Source of the DNA: Litchfieldia stipae | Lineage (GTDB): Bacteria > Bacillota > Bacilli > Bacillales > Bacillaceae_L | DNA: 64,000 bases | Reading direction: 5' to 3' | Assembly: GCF_014837155.1 (NCBI RefSeq) | Contig: NZ_JACYHA010000007.1 | Span: 1 to 64,000, forward strand | Part shown: in pieces, positions 54,812-64,000 of the stretch | Position numbering within the stretch: position 1 is the stretch's first letter | How the letters are laid out: each line of letters begins with the position of its first letter | Notes under the pieces: model-generated | Seen by the model: the letters and a program-made list of their open reading frames with translations, nothing else | Told to the model about the DNA's origin: nothing | Databases searched by the model: none | Made by a program: the position numbers and the translations under genes

Positions 54812-56014
54812 TTATTTATTTTGACACACACTATTGTAAGTTGTTATATAATCATCTACACTCTTCTCAATATCAAATTGTTTTATATAACTCTTAATAT
54901 TCGGCTTAAAAGTTGACAGTAATTCAGGTTTCTCCACTATATTAGTAACAATTCTTTCAAATTCTTCTTTTATATCCGGATTAAATAAAAAGCCTGTTTC
55001 ATTATGAATAATGCATTCTGGAATTCCACCCCTTGTGGACCCAATTACAGGTACTTCATGTGAATATGCCTCAAGTATTACTCTTGGTAAAGGCTCGTTC
55101 CAGAGAGAAGGAGCAATAAGTACATCTATATCGGGCAATATATCCTCTGGATCAATATAACCCAAAAACTTTATATTATCAGGATATGACTTGTTATCAA
55201 TATCAGATTGAATTTTATTATCAGTAACTTTACCCGCTAATAGTAATTCTGCTTGCGAAATATTTTTAAATGTATTCAACAAAAGGTTAACCCCCTTTGT
55301 CTCTTCAATTCTTCCCATGTAAAAAAATTTAATTGGTTTATTATTATGATTTTCGGATTTTATTTTTTTATTCGAAGATTCATTTCTAATAACTGCACCA
55401 TTATAGATTCTCTTTGATGGTACATCTCTAAAGAACCCCAGTTCTTTATGTCTATTTACCATGAATTTAGAGTTTCCAATTACATAATTTACATAATTCT
55501 TATTTGTCATATACTTTTTAAATTCTGTTAGAATTGAACATTCCACACAACGATCTTTACAGTTCTTAGAATCTCTGAACATTGTCCCTTTTGAACACAT
55601 TAAACTAAAATCCCTCAATGTGTGAACAATTGGTATATTATGTTTCTTTGCACTTATCCATGGCAAAGTAGAAAGTCCTACTAAATTATTCGTATGAACT
55701 ACATCTGGTTTTTCAATAGATATGATTTCACTTATTTTGGTTTCTAAAAATGGATTATAGTTATCTAAACCATGCCATATTACTTTTTTCATCTTGCTTT
55801 TATCATTTGACTCACTAGCCCAATATAAATTTCTATATTTTAGATAATATACCTTAACACCATTTATAACATTAATTTTATCTTCCTTTGAGCTACTTAC
55901 AATTACAGGAGTATGTCCTCTTTGAAGTAACCTTTCAGCCAAGAGCTGAACAGACTTCTCAGCTCCCCCTACAATATTTGGAAAATACAATGTATTAAAT
56001 ATTAATATTTTCAT
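54812..56014 (-). CDS. Glycosyltransferase family 4
   Basis: A 400-aa GT-B protein. Acceptor-side motif LYFPNIVGGAEKSVQLLAERLLQRGH (about 8-33), then VVHTNNLVGLS and HTLRDFSLMCSKG. A cysteine-rich insert CKDRCVEC (about 152-159) is common in this GT4 subgroup. Donor site IKFFYMGRIEETKGVNLLLNTF and PSLWNEPLPRVILEAYSHEVPVIGSTRGG (about 303-331). It would add a hexose to the repeat unit; the sugar is not predictable. 20 bp after the GT2 gene, so the two are co-transcribed. Confidence 0.88.
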   Translation of the reverse strand: MKILIFNTLYFPNIVGGAEKSVQLLAERLLQRGHTPVIVSSSKEDKINVINGVKVYYLKYRNLYWASESNDKSKMKKVIWHGLDNYNPFLETKISEIISIEKPDVVHTNNLVGLSTLPWISAKKHNIPIVHTLRDFSLMCSKGTMFRDSKNCKDRCVECSILTEFKKYMTNKNYVNYVIGNSKFMVNRHKELGFFRDVPSKRIYNGAVIRNESSNKKIKSENHNNKPIKFFYMGRIEETKGVNLLLNTFKNISQAELLLAGKVTDNKIQSDIDNKSYPDNIKFLGYIDPEDILPDIDVLIAPSLWNEPLPRVILEAYSHEVPVIGSTRGGIPECIIHNETGFLFNPDIKEEFERIVTNIVEKPELLSTFKPNIKSYIKQFDIEKSVDDYITTYNSVCQNK

Positions 56015-56034
56015 ACTAAGACCTCTTTGTAAGA

Positions 56035-56946
56035 CTAAAATTTTGAAGGCAATTTATACAAATTCTTATAACCATCGTTATAATAGGAATAAAATTCTTT
56101 TAATAACTTTAAATTGAATTTCCTATAAAATAAAATATATACACTATATTTTAATAATGTTTTGAAATGCACATTCCTTTTACCATATATTGAATTAATA
56201 TATCCTAAATTCCTATAAAAAATCATTTCTTTTTCCTCTGGTTTAACCATTACTTTTCCTATTAATCCATTAAATAGATTTTTAAAGGTACCTTTATTTT
56301 TGGGATGGAAATGTTTTGCATCTATTACAGTACCAACTTTAAAGCCATTGTACTTGGCCCTTTCTATATATTCTACTTCATCACCCCAGATGAACATCTC
56401 CTTTTTTATATTTCCTATGCTATCAATTACTTTTTTTGAAATTAAAGTACCATTAAAAGGATTTAATAAATTTGGTATTATTTTATCATCCTTAAAAGAA
56501 TTTAATTCCTTAATATTAGTAAATTTTTCACCTAAACCAAAGGACAAATTTTCATTATTAGTTATATCAATAACTACAGGGCCAGCAATATCCAAGCTTT
56601 TTTCGTTAGAAACTTGAACTAACTTTTCTAGTGAATCGGTTGCTGGTATACCGTCATCATCCATTAGCCAAACATATTCAAAATCACCTTTTAACGCTTC
56701 GGAAATACCTTCATAAAATCCTCCCGCACCACCAGCATTACGTTCTAATCTAATATAGTTTATCTTTTTATTATTTAAGTAGTCATTTTCCATTAATAAT
56801 TCTTGTGTTCCATCGCTACTAGCATTATCAATAATGATTATTTGATCTAACTCTTTTGATTGTTTAATTAATGCATCAATACAAATTAATAAATCATTCT
56901 TTCTATTAAATGTAACCACTATTGCTTGAACAGACTGATTTATCAT
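56035..56946 (-). CDS. Glycosyltransferase family 2 (probable galactofuranosyltransferase)
   Basis: A 303-aa GT-A transferase. VQAIVVTFNRKNDLLICIDAL, IIIIDNASSDGTQELL (about 36-51) and the metal/donor motif VWLMDDDGIPATDSLEKL (about 93-110, DDD). The pattern is that of GlfT/rhamnosyl GT2 enzymes. Its start overlaps the stop of the UDP-galactopyranose mutase gene by 2 bp, which supports UDP-Galf as donor; this is inference from context. AAGGAG lies 10 nt before the ATG. Confidence 0.87.
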   Translation of the reverse strand: MINQSVQAIVVTFNRKNDLLICIDALIKQSKELDQIIIIDNASSDGTQELLMENDYLNNKKINYIRLERNAGGAGGFYEGISEALKGDFEYVWLMDDDGIPATDSLEKLVQVSNEKSLDIAGPVVIDITNNENLSFGLGEKFTNIKELNSFKDDKIIPNLLNPFNGTLISKKVIDSIGNIKKEMFIWGDEVEYIERAKYNGFKVGTVIDAKHFHPKNKGTFKNLFNGLIGKVMVKPEEKEMIFYRNLGYINSIYGKRNVHFKTLLKYSVYILFYRKFNLKLLKEFYSYYNDGYKNLYKLPSKF

Positions 56947-58091
56947 TGTAGTTTCTCCTTAAAAACTTTAAGAGCTTTCGCGACTACTGCATCCATATCA
57001 TAATACTGATACTCAGCTAGTCTTCCAGCAAATATAACATTATCTAATTTAGAAGCTTCTGATTTATATAGCTTATACTTTTGTGAATTTTCCTCGTTCT
57101 TTATAGGGTAATAAGGATCATTTTGACCTGGAATATATTCCTGTGAAAGTTCCTTAACAATTGTTGTATTTGGTAATACCTGACCCGTTAAATGTTTAAA
57201 TTCTGTTATACGTGTAAAATTATAATTATTTGGGTAGTTTACAGTTCCAACTTTTTGAAATTCTGGTTGGTTGAACGTATCAAATAAAAATTTTAATGAT
57301 CTGTATGGCAATTCTCCATGTTTGTAGTCAAAGAAATAATCAATTGGGCCAGTATATATTAATTTACCTTCAAAGTCAGAATTTAATACTTTCATTGAAT
57401 TAGTATCAAAGTTGATATTGATTATTTCCTTATAATCAGTATTTAACATAACTTTAATATTCGGGTTACTTAACATTTTTTCAAATAATTTAGTATAACC
57501 TTCCTTTGGCATACCTTGGAACTGATCTTGGAAATAACGATTATCTTTACTAATGTAAACTGGAACACGACCTGTAACTGTTGGATCTAAATCTTCTGGT
57601 TTTACCCCCCATTGTTTTACTGTATAATTCAAGAATACTTTTTCGTAAATATACTGAGCTAAATATTTCAAGTCCTCGTCTTGCACTTCTTTAAGTTTTA
57701 GAATTGGGACTTTAACATTATAACCAAAGTTATTAATTAGTTTCTCTTCTAATCTTTGAGCCATTGATTTTGGAAATACGTCATATAAAGTATTTATATT
57801 AAAAGGGATTGGAACTTCCTTTCCATCAATTTGACCCAAAACATGATGTTGGTATAATCTCCAATCAGTAAATTGTGACAAATAATTCCAGACATCCTTG
57901 GACCTTGTATGAAATATATGTGGTCCATAGTTATGAATCAAAACCCCATGTTCATTATAACTATCGAAAGCATTTCCACCAATATGATTTCTTTTTTCTA
58001 TAATTAAAACTTTTTTATTTAATTGAGAAGCTATTCTCTCAGCTAATACACTTCCTACAAATCCAGCTCCAACTATTACATAATCAAACAT
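56943..58091 (-). CDS. glf: UDP-galactopyranose mutase
   Basis: A 382-aa flavoenzyme converting UDP-galactopyranose to UDP-galactofuranose. FAD-binding IVGAGFVGSVLAERIA (about 6-21) and EKRNHIGGNAFDSYNEHG (about 36-53), then GPHIFHTRSKDVWNYLSQFTDW. The substrate-contact region is NYPNNYNFTRITEFKHLTGQ (about 285-304), with the C-terminal AGRLAEYQYYDMDAVVAKAL. Full length. It shares 8 bp with the upstream flippase gene and overlaps the GT2 gene, so production and transfer of Galf are coupled. Confidence 0.94.
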   Translation of the reverse strand: MFDYVIVGAGFVGSVLAERIASQLNKKVLIIEKRNHIGGNAFDSYNEHGVLIHNYGPHIFHTRSKDVWNYLSQFTDWRLYQHHVLGQIDGKEVPIPFNINTLYDVFPKSMAQRLEEKLINNFGYNVKVPILKLKEVQDEDLKYLAQYIYEKVFLNYTVKQWGVKPEDLDPTVTGRVPVYISKDNRYFQDQFQGMPKEGYTKLFEKMLSNPNIKVMLNTDYKEIININFDTNSMKVLNSDFEGKLIYTGPIDYFFDYKHGELPYRSLKFLFDTFNQPEFQKVGTVNYPNNYNFTRITEFKHLTGQVLPNTTIVKELSQEYIPGQNDPYYPIKNEENSQKYKLYKSEASKLDNVIFAGRLAEYQYYDMDAVVAKALKVFKEKLQ

Positions 58092-59343
58092 TTTTTACCT
58101 CCAATATTTTTATTCCTTTATTTTGTAAATAGATAAACATCATAATTGTTATAATTGACTCTACTATAGTAACAGAAATTGCAGTTCCTATATGTTCATA
58201 CATTGGAACAATTGTTATCGCAATAATAATATTAATTACACCAGATATAATTATTATTCTAGAAAAAGCTTTTTTATAATTAAACGTTAGCATTGTCTGT
58301 ATTCCAAGAACGTTACTTAAGCCAACTATAAAAGGTAAGAATGCTAATATCTTAACCACTATAACTGAAGGCTCAAAGTCATTTCCTAGTACCAAATTTA
58401 CTAATTTCTCAGCAAAAATAAAAAGGAAAAGCGACATTACAAAGGTAAATGATCCCACTAACACAAATAGCTTTCGAATAAAAATAAGGGTCTTAACTCT
58501 TGATTCAGATACCAATTTATTTATATATGGATAGACTGTCTGTGAAACTGGTTGAATCAGACCCTGCACAGCTTTTACTATTTTTTCCCCAGAAGCATAA
58601 TATCCTACTACTGTATTATTCGTAAAAATCCCAAGAATAAAAGTACTACTTACTGTATATATACTTACCGAGATTGTTGAAATAAACACATACCAACCTT
58701 CTATTAGTTGAATCTTCAATAATTCTACTTTAGGTTTCTCAAACCTTATATCAAAATGTTTGTATATTAAAAATAAAGATACTAAACCGACTATGACAAA
58801 CCCTATTGAATTTAATAATGGTACGAAATAAATATCAGATTTACTATTTACAAAAATAAAGATTGAAACAGTAGAAATTAGTTTTGCAATTATATTTAAT
58901 ATACTTATATACTTCATTTTCTCCATACCCTGAAAAAACCAAATTGGGAATAATACATTACCGAGTACCATTCCAAAGGAAAGAAGGTAAATTGGCCAAT
59001 ATTCTTTAAACTTATCAATCGAAAAAACAAGTATACATAACAAGGTGAAGCTAGAAATCATTAGTAATAACTTTATAAATAAAACATTTGACAGGATCTC
59101 AGATACCTTTTTCTGATTATCCCTATTAATTGAAATCTGTTTTGTTGCTGTTAAGTTAAAACCATAGTCAGTCAATAATAAAAAGTAATGAATAAATGCT
59201 TGCGCAAAAGCTATTAGGCCATAATTTCCCGGCCCTAAAATCCTGACTAAATAGGGTAGGGTAATTAACGGAAGGATATAATTCGTCCCCTGTAATATAG
59301 CTAATGATATAAAGTTACTCACTAACCTTTTCTTTTGAGTCAT
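58084..59343 (-). CDS. wzx: Polysaccharide flippase (Wzx-type)
   Basis: A 419-aa membrane protein of the MOP superfamily with about 12 helices and long hydrophobic runs. N-terminal SLAILQGTNYILPLITLPYLVRILGPGNYGLIAFAQAF is the classical PST/RfbX signature. It would move the undecaprenyl-linked repeat unit across the membrane. A Wzx normally works with a Wzy polymerase, which is not found in this window. It is 44 bp after the initiating sugar transferase and overlaps glf by 8 bp. Confidence 0.92.
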   Translation of the reverse strand: MTQKKRLVSNFISLAILQGTNYILPLITLPYLVRILGPGNYGLIAFAQAFIHYFLLLTDYGFNLTATKQISINRDNQKKVSEILSNVLFIKLLLMISSFTLLCILVFSIDKFKEYWPIYLLSFGMVLGNVLFPIWFFQGMEKMKYISILNIIAKLISTVSIFIFVNSKSDIYFVPLLNSIGFVIVGLVSLFLIYKHFDIRFEKPKVELLKIQLIEGWYVFISTISVSIYTVSSTFILGIFTNNTVVGYYASGEKIVKAVQGLIQPVSQTVYPYINKLVSESRVKTLIFIRKLFVLVGSFTFVMSLFLFIFAEKLVNLVLGNDFEPSVIVVKILAFLPFIVGLSNVLGIQTMLTFNYKKAFSRIIIISGVINIIIAITIVPMYEHIGTAISVTIVESIITIMMFIYLQNKGIKILEVKNV

Positions 59344-59387
59344 TATTATTTTACCTACTATTCTTATATAAATTATTTATCCTATAT

Positions 59388-60059
59388 TTAAAATGCATCT
59401 TTTGAGCCAAACAAGACTTTAACAGTTTTGAATAATATCTTTATGTCAACAAACACTGATCTATTTCTAATGTACTCTAGATCCAATTCAACCATTTCAT
59501 TAAAGCCAACAGAATTTCTACCATTTACCTGCCAGAAACCAGTGCATCCAGGAGTAACAATTAGGCGTTGTGAATCATACTTTGTATATTCAAGTACTTC
59601 TCTTGGTAACGGCGGTCTTGGACCTACTAAGCTCATATCTCCTATTAATACATTCCACAATTGAGGCAATTCATCAATACTAGTCTTTCTAATAAATTTG
59701 CCTATTTTTGTTACTCTAGGATCTTCTTTCATTTTAAACATGGCGCCACTAACTTCATTATATTTTAGAAGATCTTCTATTCTCTTCTCCGCATCAGTTA
59801 CCATTGAACGAAATTTGTACATCGTGAATTCTTTCCCATTTTTACCCACTCTCGTTTGTGAAAAGAGAATTGGACCACTTGGATCTTCAATTTTAATTAA
59901 TAAACTAACAAAAATTAAGATTGGACTAACTATAAGAATTCCAACTATCGAACCTACAAGGTCAATTACTCTCTTCAAAAATAAGTATATTCTCTTCTCC
60001 TCTAAAGTGCGCAAATCTAATAATTCAATTTCTTCTCTATCATTAGCAAGACCCGACAA
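59388..60059 (-). CDS. Initiating sugar (undecaprenyl-phosphate) transferase
   Basis: A 223-aa membrane-bound phosphoglycosyl transferase of the bacterial sugar transferase (WcaJ/EpsL) family, short form with one N-terminal hydrophobic segment (about 31-55, FLKRVIDLVGSIVGILIVSPILIF). Catalytic region EFTMYKFRSMVTDAEKR (about 77-93), DPRVTKIGKFIRKTSIDELPQLWNVLIGDMSLVGPRPP (about 113-150) and TGFWQVNGR. It transfers the first sugar phosphate onto undecaprenyl phosphate. It starts at a TTG preceded by AAAGGGGAG. Confidence 0.93.
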   Translation of the reverse strand: MSGLANDREEIELLDLRTLEEKRIYLFLKRVIDLVGSIVGILIVSPILIFVSLLIKIEDPSGPILFSQTRVGKNGKEFTMYKFRSMVTDAEKRIEDLLKYNEVSGAMFKMKEDPRVTKIGKFIRKTSIDELPQLWNVLIGDMSLVGPRPPLPREVLEYTKYDSQRLIVTPGCTGFWQVNGRNSVGFNEMVELDLEYIRNRSVFVDIKILFKTVKVLFGSKDAF

Positions 60060-60075
60060 CTTTTTGCTCCCCTTT

Positions 60076-60960
60076 CTATTTGTTTATTACATGCTGCTTC
60101 ATAAGTACTGTTTCCATAAATGATAGGAGTTCTTTTCTTAATTCTTCATGTTGTAAAGCGAATTCTATTGTAGTTTGGATAAATCCTAACTTTTCCCCTA
60201 CATCAAACCTACTTCCTTCAAAATCAAATGCAAAAACACGTTGAATTTCATTGAGACTTTGTATTGCATCTGTCAATTGAATTTCTCCACCAGCGCCAGT
60301 TTGTTGTTGTTCAAGAAACATAAAAATCTCAGGAGTTAATACATAACGACCCATAATTGCCAAATTAGAAGGAGCTGTCCCTAACTTCGGTTTTTCTACA
60401 AATTTATTCACCTGATATCGTCTACCTTGATTTGAAGACGGATCAATAATCCCATAACGATGGGTTTGGTCTTCAGAAACGTTCTGGACACCAATTACAG
60501 ATGATAATGTATTTTCATATTCATTGATTAGTTGCTTTAAGCATGGTGTTTCTGCTTGAACAATATCATCTCCGAGTAAGACCGCAAATGGTTCATTGCC
60601 TATAAAGTTTCTAGCACACCACACTGCATGCCCTAGTCCTTTTGGCTCTTTTTGACGAATATAATGAATGTCTACATTTGAAGATTTACGAACCTTTTCT
60701 AATAAATCAAACTTTTCTTTTTCAAATAAATTCTGTTCTAATTCAAAGGAATTATCAAAATGATCCTCAATAGCCCTTTTACCTTTACCAGTTACAATAA
60801 TAATGTCTTCTATACCAGATTCAATTGCTTCTTCTACAATATATTGAATAGTTGGTTTATCAACGATTGGTAACATTTCCTTTGGCATAGCTTTGGTAGC
60901 TGGTAAAAATCTTGTGCCTAAACCGGCTGCCGGAATAATTGCTTTCCTTACTTTTTTCAT
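60076..60960 (-). CDS. galU: UTP--glucose-1-phosphate uridylyltransferase
   Basis: A 294-aa nucleotidyltransferase (GalU/GtaB type) that forms UDP-glucose from UTP and glucose-1-phosphate. [29 protein letters not shown] (about 8-36) holds the nucleotide and Mg site; [10 protein letters not shown] (about 130-139) and [21 protein letters not shown] follow. It precedes the sugar transferase by 16 bp and follows ugd by 14 bp, so UDP-glucose and UDP-glucuronate are made within one operon. Confidence 0.95.
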   Translation of the reverse strand: MKKVRKAIIPAAGLGTRFLPATKAMPKEMLPIVDKPTIQYIVEEAIESGIEDIIIVTGKGKRAIEDHFDNSFELEQNLFEKEKFDLLEKVRKSSNVDIHYIRQKEPKGLGHAVWCARNFIGNEPFAVLLGDDIVQAETPCLKQLINEYENTLSSVIGVQNVSEDQTHRYGIIDPSSNQGRRYQVNKFVEKPKLGTAPSNLAIMGRYVLTPEIFMFLEQQQTGAGGEIQLTDAIQSLNEIQRVFAFDFEGSRFDVGEKLGFIQTTIEFALQHEELRKELLSFMETVLMKQHVINK

Positions 60961-60974
60961 AAAAAAGTGCCCCC

Positions 60975-62297
60975 TTATTTTGAAACTAATTCTTTTTTTA
61001 CATTCGGACGACCGATTGAATAGTATTCTATTCCACTAGATTTAACCGCTTCTAGTTCAAAACAATTTCTCCCATCAAATACAATTGCTTCATTCATTAA
61101 GTTTGAAACCTTGTTTAATTCAATATTCTTAACATCTTCCCATTCCGTTAGTATTAATGCCACATTAGCACCCATCAAAGCACTATCTACTTCCGTAACG
61201 TAAGTAACATTTACAGGAAGATACTGTTTTGCATTTTCTATCGCAATGGGATCATAAGCTACAACATTTGCACCCAGTTCAATAAGCTTCCTAATTACAA
61301 TAATTGATGCTGCTTCTCTCATATCATCAGTATTTGGCTTAAATGCTAATCCAAGTACTGCAACATTCATTCCCTCAAGTGAACCAAATCGTTCTACTAG
61401 TTTCGTAATTAGTAAGTTTTGTTGTTTGTTATTCACTCGAATAACAGATTTCAGAAGTTCAAAGTCATGCTCAAGATTACCAGCAATTTGAACTAATGCA
61501 TTCGTATCTTTTGGAAAACAAGAACCGCCATAGCCAATACCTGCCTTTAAGAACTGACTACCAATTCGACTATCTTGTCCCATTCCGACTGCAACATCTT
61601 CAATATTTGCTCCAACTTTTTCACAGATATTTGCAATTTCATTAATAAAACTAATCTTCGTTGCTAGAAAAGCATTAGATGCATACTTAATCATTTCAGC
61701 ACTACGAATATCTGTTTTATATACTGGTGTTCCGAAAGGTTTATTGATTTCTTCAATTAAATTAGCAGCTTGTTCATTATTTGCTCCAATGACAATACGA
61801 TCTCCATAGAAAGTATCCTTCACAGCGGATCCTTCTCTTAAGAATTCAGGATTCGATACCACTTCTACTTGTACATCATTCACTAAATGATTAACTATCA
61901 CTTCTTTAATATGGTCATTGGTACCTAACGGAACCGTACTTTTCGTGACAACGACAGTATTCTTGGTTAAATGTAATGAAATATCTTTCGCAGCTTGCTC
62001 AATATAAGATAAATTCGCTGACCCATCTTCTTTTTGTGGAGTTCCTACTGCAATATAAATAGCATCTGCATCCTTGAAACCAACTGCATGTTCAGTTGTG
62101 AAGTGTAAACGACCATTTTCAATGTTCTTCACCATTAATTCTTCTAATCCTGGTTCATAAATAGGTGAAAAACCTTCGCGCATTTTACTTACTTTCTCTG
62201 CATCAATATCAATACATGTAACGTTATGTCCTATATCAGATAAACAAACACCAGTTACAAGTCCAACATATCCTGTACCAATTACAGCGATCTTCAT
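60975..62297 (-). CDS. ugd: UDP-glucose 6-dehydrogenase
   Basis: A 440-aa NAD-dependent enzyme oxidising UDP-glucose to UDP-glucuronate. Rossmann [20 protein letters not shown] (about 7-26), hinge region [23 protein letters not shown] (about 203-225), catalytic Cys in [14 protein letters not shown] (about 254-267), and C-terminal [17 protein letters not shown]. Its product can be epimerised by the enzyme at 49400-50422. GGAGG lies before the ATG. A 173-bp gap to the phosphatase gene may contain a promoter. In Bacillus subtilis related copies are TuaD and YwqF. Confidence 0.94.
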   Translation of the reverse strand: MKIAVIGTGYVGLVTGVCLSDIGHNVTCIDIDAEKVSKMREGFSPIYEPGLEELMVKNIENGRLHFTTEHAVGFKDADAIYIAVGTPQKEDGSANLSYIEQAAKDISLHLTKNTVVVTKSTVPLGTNDHIKEVIVNHLVNDVQVEVVSNPEFLREGSAVKDTFYGDRIVIGANNEQAANLIEEINKPFGTPVYKTDIRSAEMIKYASNAFLATKISFINEIANICEKVGANIEDVAVGMGQDSRIGSQFLKAGIGYGGSCFPKDTNALVQIAGNLEHDFELLKSVIRVNNKQQNLLITKLVERFGSLEGMNVAVLGLAFKPNTDDMREAASIIVIRKLIELGANVVAYDPIAIENAKQYLPVNVTYVTEVDSALMGANVALILTEWEDVKNIELNKVSNLMNEAIVFDGRNCFELEAVKSSGIEYYSIGRPNVKKELVSK

Positions 62298-62470
62298 CTT
62301 ACTACCTCCGAATTTAGCTAAATTATTTATCTATTAAATTTACAGATACCTAGTATCTTTTATATTCACAGTTATTTTCTTGGTTATTCGACAACTTTCG
62401 AGAATTCTTTGTCTAAGTGTATCTTTCTCCAATGACAAAATAATGAAAGTTTCATGACATTTCACTAGAT

Positions 62471-63238
62471 TTAAAATATCCCTAGTATTTTCTTTCTCCT
62501 AATTTTACTTGGAGATTCTAACATAATCATTTTTCCATCTATCATGTATTCTGCATTTTCATTAAACAGATAGACATAGTCGACCCCAAACTCTTTTTCG
62601 ATTAATTCCAATGCTTCGCTCATTTTAAAACATCTACTTGTTACATTATGAGCATCTGAAGCAACAAAGTGAGTTAAATTAGATTCAATTAGTTGATACG
62701 AAAACTTCTTAATCTTCTTCCCAAAGTGTCCAGTTAAACTCGCCGCAGTCACCTGTGTACATGCACCTTTTTTCACTAGATTATATAGAAGAGCTGGGTT
62801 CTCCATAATTTCTGAATTACGTTCTGGATGAACGATAATGGGTGTGAGTCCTTGTAGCTGGATATCAAACAATAGCTTCTCAGTGTATCTTGGCACGTGA
62901 TTTGATGGTAGTTCGACAAAGATGTATTTTCCCGTGTTGTTCAATGAAAGGAGCTGTCCTGTGTGATATCCCTCTAACATTTCTCCGTAGATTCGTGGCT
63001 CTTGGCCTGGTAGGATGGTTAGTGGGATGTGATGTTGATCGAGCGCTCGGTTTAAGTCGGCAACATCCTGTAGGATTTGTTCTTTATTTGTTTCATACTT
63101 GCCACTATTATGGTGAGGTGTTGCAATTATTGATGTGATTCCTTCTTCAACAGCCATCTTCGCCATGGCTAAGCTTTCATTTAAATCCTTCGCACCGTCG
63201 TCTACACCCGGAAGAATATGACAATGGATGTCAATCAT
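62471..63238 (-). CDS. Tyrosine-protein phosphatase, CpsB/YwqE-type PHP enzyme
   Basis: A 255-aa manganese-dependent PHP-family phosphatase that dephosphorylates the partner BY-kinase. Metal motifs are MIDIHCHILPGVDDGAKD (1-18), TPHHNS (about 45-50), EQEP-region EPRIY, IVHPERN (about 137-143) and SDAHNVTSRC (about 195). Start at the ATG 63238 behind AAAGGGGG (an earlier in-frame start at 63256 is less likely). It lies in the usual kinase-phosphatase order of Firmicute capsule loci, but a hairpin terminator separates it from the kinase gene. Confidence 0.92.
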   Translation of the reverse strand: MIDIHCHILPGVDDGAKDLNESLAMAKMAVEEGITSIIATPHHNSGKYETNKEQILQDVADLNRALDQHHIPLTILPGQEPRIYGEMLEGYHTGQLLSLNNTGKYIFVELPSNHVPRYTEKLLFDIQLQGLTPIIVHPERNSEIMENPALLYNLVKKGACTQVTAASLTGHFGKKIKKFSYQLIESNLTHFVASDAHNVTSRCFKMSEALELIEKEFGVDYVYLFNENAEYMIDGKMIMLESPSKIRRKKILGIF

Positions 63239-63351
63239 CTTGATCCCCCTTTCCAAATAATTATTTTCTCAAAATAATTTTCTGTCCGTTTTTTCACAAA
63301 TTTTGTCTGTTGTTGTCAATTAAGAATACAAAATTAATAGTATCATAGGAT

Positions 63352-63396
63352 AAAAAGTCATGAAACGGGTGTAATTTGTCGAATCATGACTTTTTT
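63352..63396. terminator. Bidirectional hairpin between kinase and phosphatase genes
   Basis: AAAAAGTCATGA (63352-63363) and TCATGACTTTTT (63384-63395) are exact complements with T-runs on both strands. It lies 38 bp after the kinase stop, so it can attenuate transcription into the phosphatase and downstream genes. Confidence 0.85.
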
Positions 63397-63433
63397 ATAC
63401 CATTCGACCTATAATTTGGAAATTTATAGTGAA

Positions 63434-64000
63434 TTAGTTTGCTCCATAATAATAATATTGAGTGTTCTCTATTTTCTTATTATTCAATACAACACCCACT
63501 ATTTTCGCTTGAGCATTGTCTAATAGTTCTTTTGATTTTACTGCTGCTTCATTAATCGTCTTACCACTACTTGTCACAAGGACCACCCCGTCACACTTAT
63601 TGCCTAATACAAGTGCATCTGTAACAGCCAGTACAGGCGGAGTATCAATAATAACCATATCAAATAATTGACCGATTTCTTCAAGCAAATGTGTCATCAT
63701 TTTCGAACCTAATAATTCTGCCGGATTTGGAGGTATTGGTCCACTCGTTAAGACATATAGATTTTCTTGCTCTGTTTCACGGACAGCTTGACCGAGAGTT
63801 GATTTATTCGTTAGGACATTGGATAATCCTGTATGATTTTCCAATCGGAATGAATAATGTGTTGTTGGTTTTCTTAAATCGGCATCAATTAATAATACCT
63901 TCTTACCCTGTTGTGCAAATACAATCGCTAAATTATTTGTCGTTGTAGATTTTCCTTCTCCAGGACCAGAAGAAGTGACTAAGATTTTATTCATTTCACC
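63434..64000 (-). CDS. Capsular BY-kinase, CpsD/YwqD type (partial, cut by window edge)
   Basis: The frame continues past the window end (codons GGT GAA precede the first visible ATG at 63994), so the N-terminus lies outside. Visible are Walker A SSGPGEGKSTTTNNLA, Walker A' VLLIDADLRKP and Walker B MVIIDTPPVLAV, and the C-terminal tyrosine cluster QYYYYGAN that is autophosphorylated. BY-kinases control polysaccharide chain length and export with a membrane adaptor, expected just beyond the window. Complete relatives have about 230 residues; about 188 are visible. Confidence 0.92.
   Translation of the reverse strand, partial: GEMNKILVTSSGPGEGKSTTTNNLAIVFAQQGKKVLLIDADLRKPTTHYSFRLENHTGLSNVLTNKSTLGQAVRETEQENLYVLTSGPIPPNPAELLGSKMMTHLLEEIGQLFDMVIIDTPPVLAVTDALVLGNKCDGVVLVTSSGKTINEAAVKSKELLDNAQAKIVGVVLNNKKIENTQYYYYGAN

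Overview
The window looks like chromosomal DNA of a low-GC, Gram-positive, spore-former-type Bacillaceae bacterium. The signs are AGGAGG-type ribosome binding sites with frequent GTG and TTG starts, DUF3231 proteins, an AbrB-family regulator, a ComK homologue, a YisU/YisV-like pair, an LPXTG-anchored pullulanase, a consensus CcpA cre box, and a CpsD/CpsB-type (YwqD/YwqE-like) capsule or EPS locus. I see no rRNA, tRNA, CRISPR array, intact insertion sequence or clear prophage.

Layout. 0.1-9.2 kb: a 5'-decayed membrane gene and its partner, a large secreted Vpr-like subtilase, two DUF3231 paralogues flanking an AbrB-like regulator and a nitroreductase, and a LURP-one-like protein. 9.2-10.4 kb: a 104-bp-unit tandem array. 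10.5-16.3 kb: a complete oligopeptide/glutathione-type ABC importer, with the binding protein divergent from permease-permease-ATPase-ATPase. 16.6-20.4 kb: a membrane phosphoesterase, a MocR regulator divergent from a LysE exporter, and a small basic protein. 20.6-25.6 kb: a HAD hydrolase, then an ABC-2 exporter with a DesK/NarL two-component system. 26.0-26.7 kb: a second 104-bp array. 26.7-32.5 kb: a CcpA-controlled pullulanase, a DUF4352 protein and a lipoprotein nuclease. 32.7-39.8 kb: a frameshifted ArsR gene, an MDR oxidoreductase, an AlkD-like protein, a SnoaL-like protein, an XRE regulator, a ComK-like protein, a DnaD-domain protein, and NERD and PD-(D/E)XK nuclease-like genes. 39.9-44.2 kb: a CNT nucleoside transporter, a MITE, a MetY-type sulfhydrylase, a rearranged MITE copy, and a GAF-GGDEF gene interrupted by an in-frame TGA.

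44.4-64 kb is a minus-strand surface polysaccharide region. Read in the direction of transcription it runs: BY-kinase (cut by the window edge), CpsB phosphatase, UDP-glucose dehydrogenase, GalU, initiating sugar transferase, Wzx flippase, UDP-galactopyranose mutase, three glycosyltransferases, ManC, another glycosyltransferase, UDP-glucuronate epimerase, phosphoglucomutase, ManA, an aldose-epimerase-like protein and a ROK kinase. The sugar enzymes could supply UDP-Glc, UDP-GlcA, UDP-GalA, UDP-Galf and GDP-Man. No Wzy polymerase is visible.

Superimposed on the first 38 kb is a family of intergenic inverted repeats with ends GGGGACGGTTCTCA / TGAGAACCGTCCCC. I count about 17 full, solo or degenerate copies. 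None was found from 37.8 kb to the end. Several touch gene ends; one supplies the last codons and stop of a SnoaL-like gene. The most unusual signals are this repeat family, the two related 104-bp arrays, the TGA at an expected GAF cysteine with a small hairpin downstream, the strand-skewed ComK-DnaD pair, and the MITE/nupC chimera next to metY.
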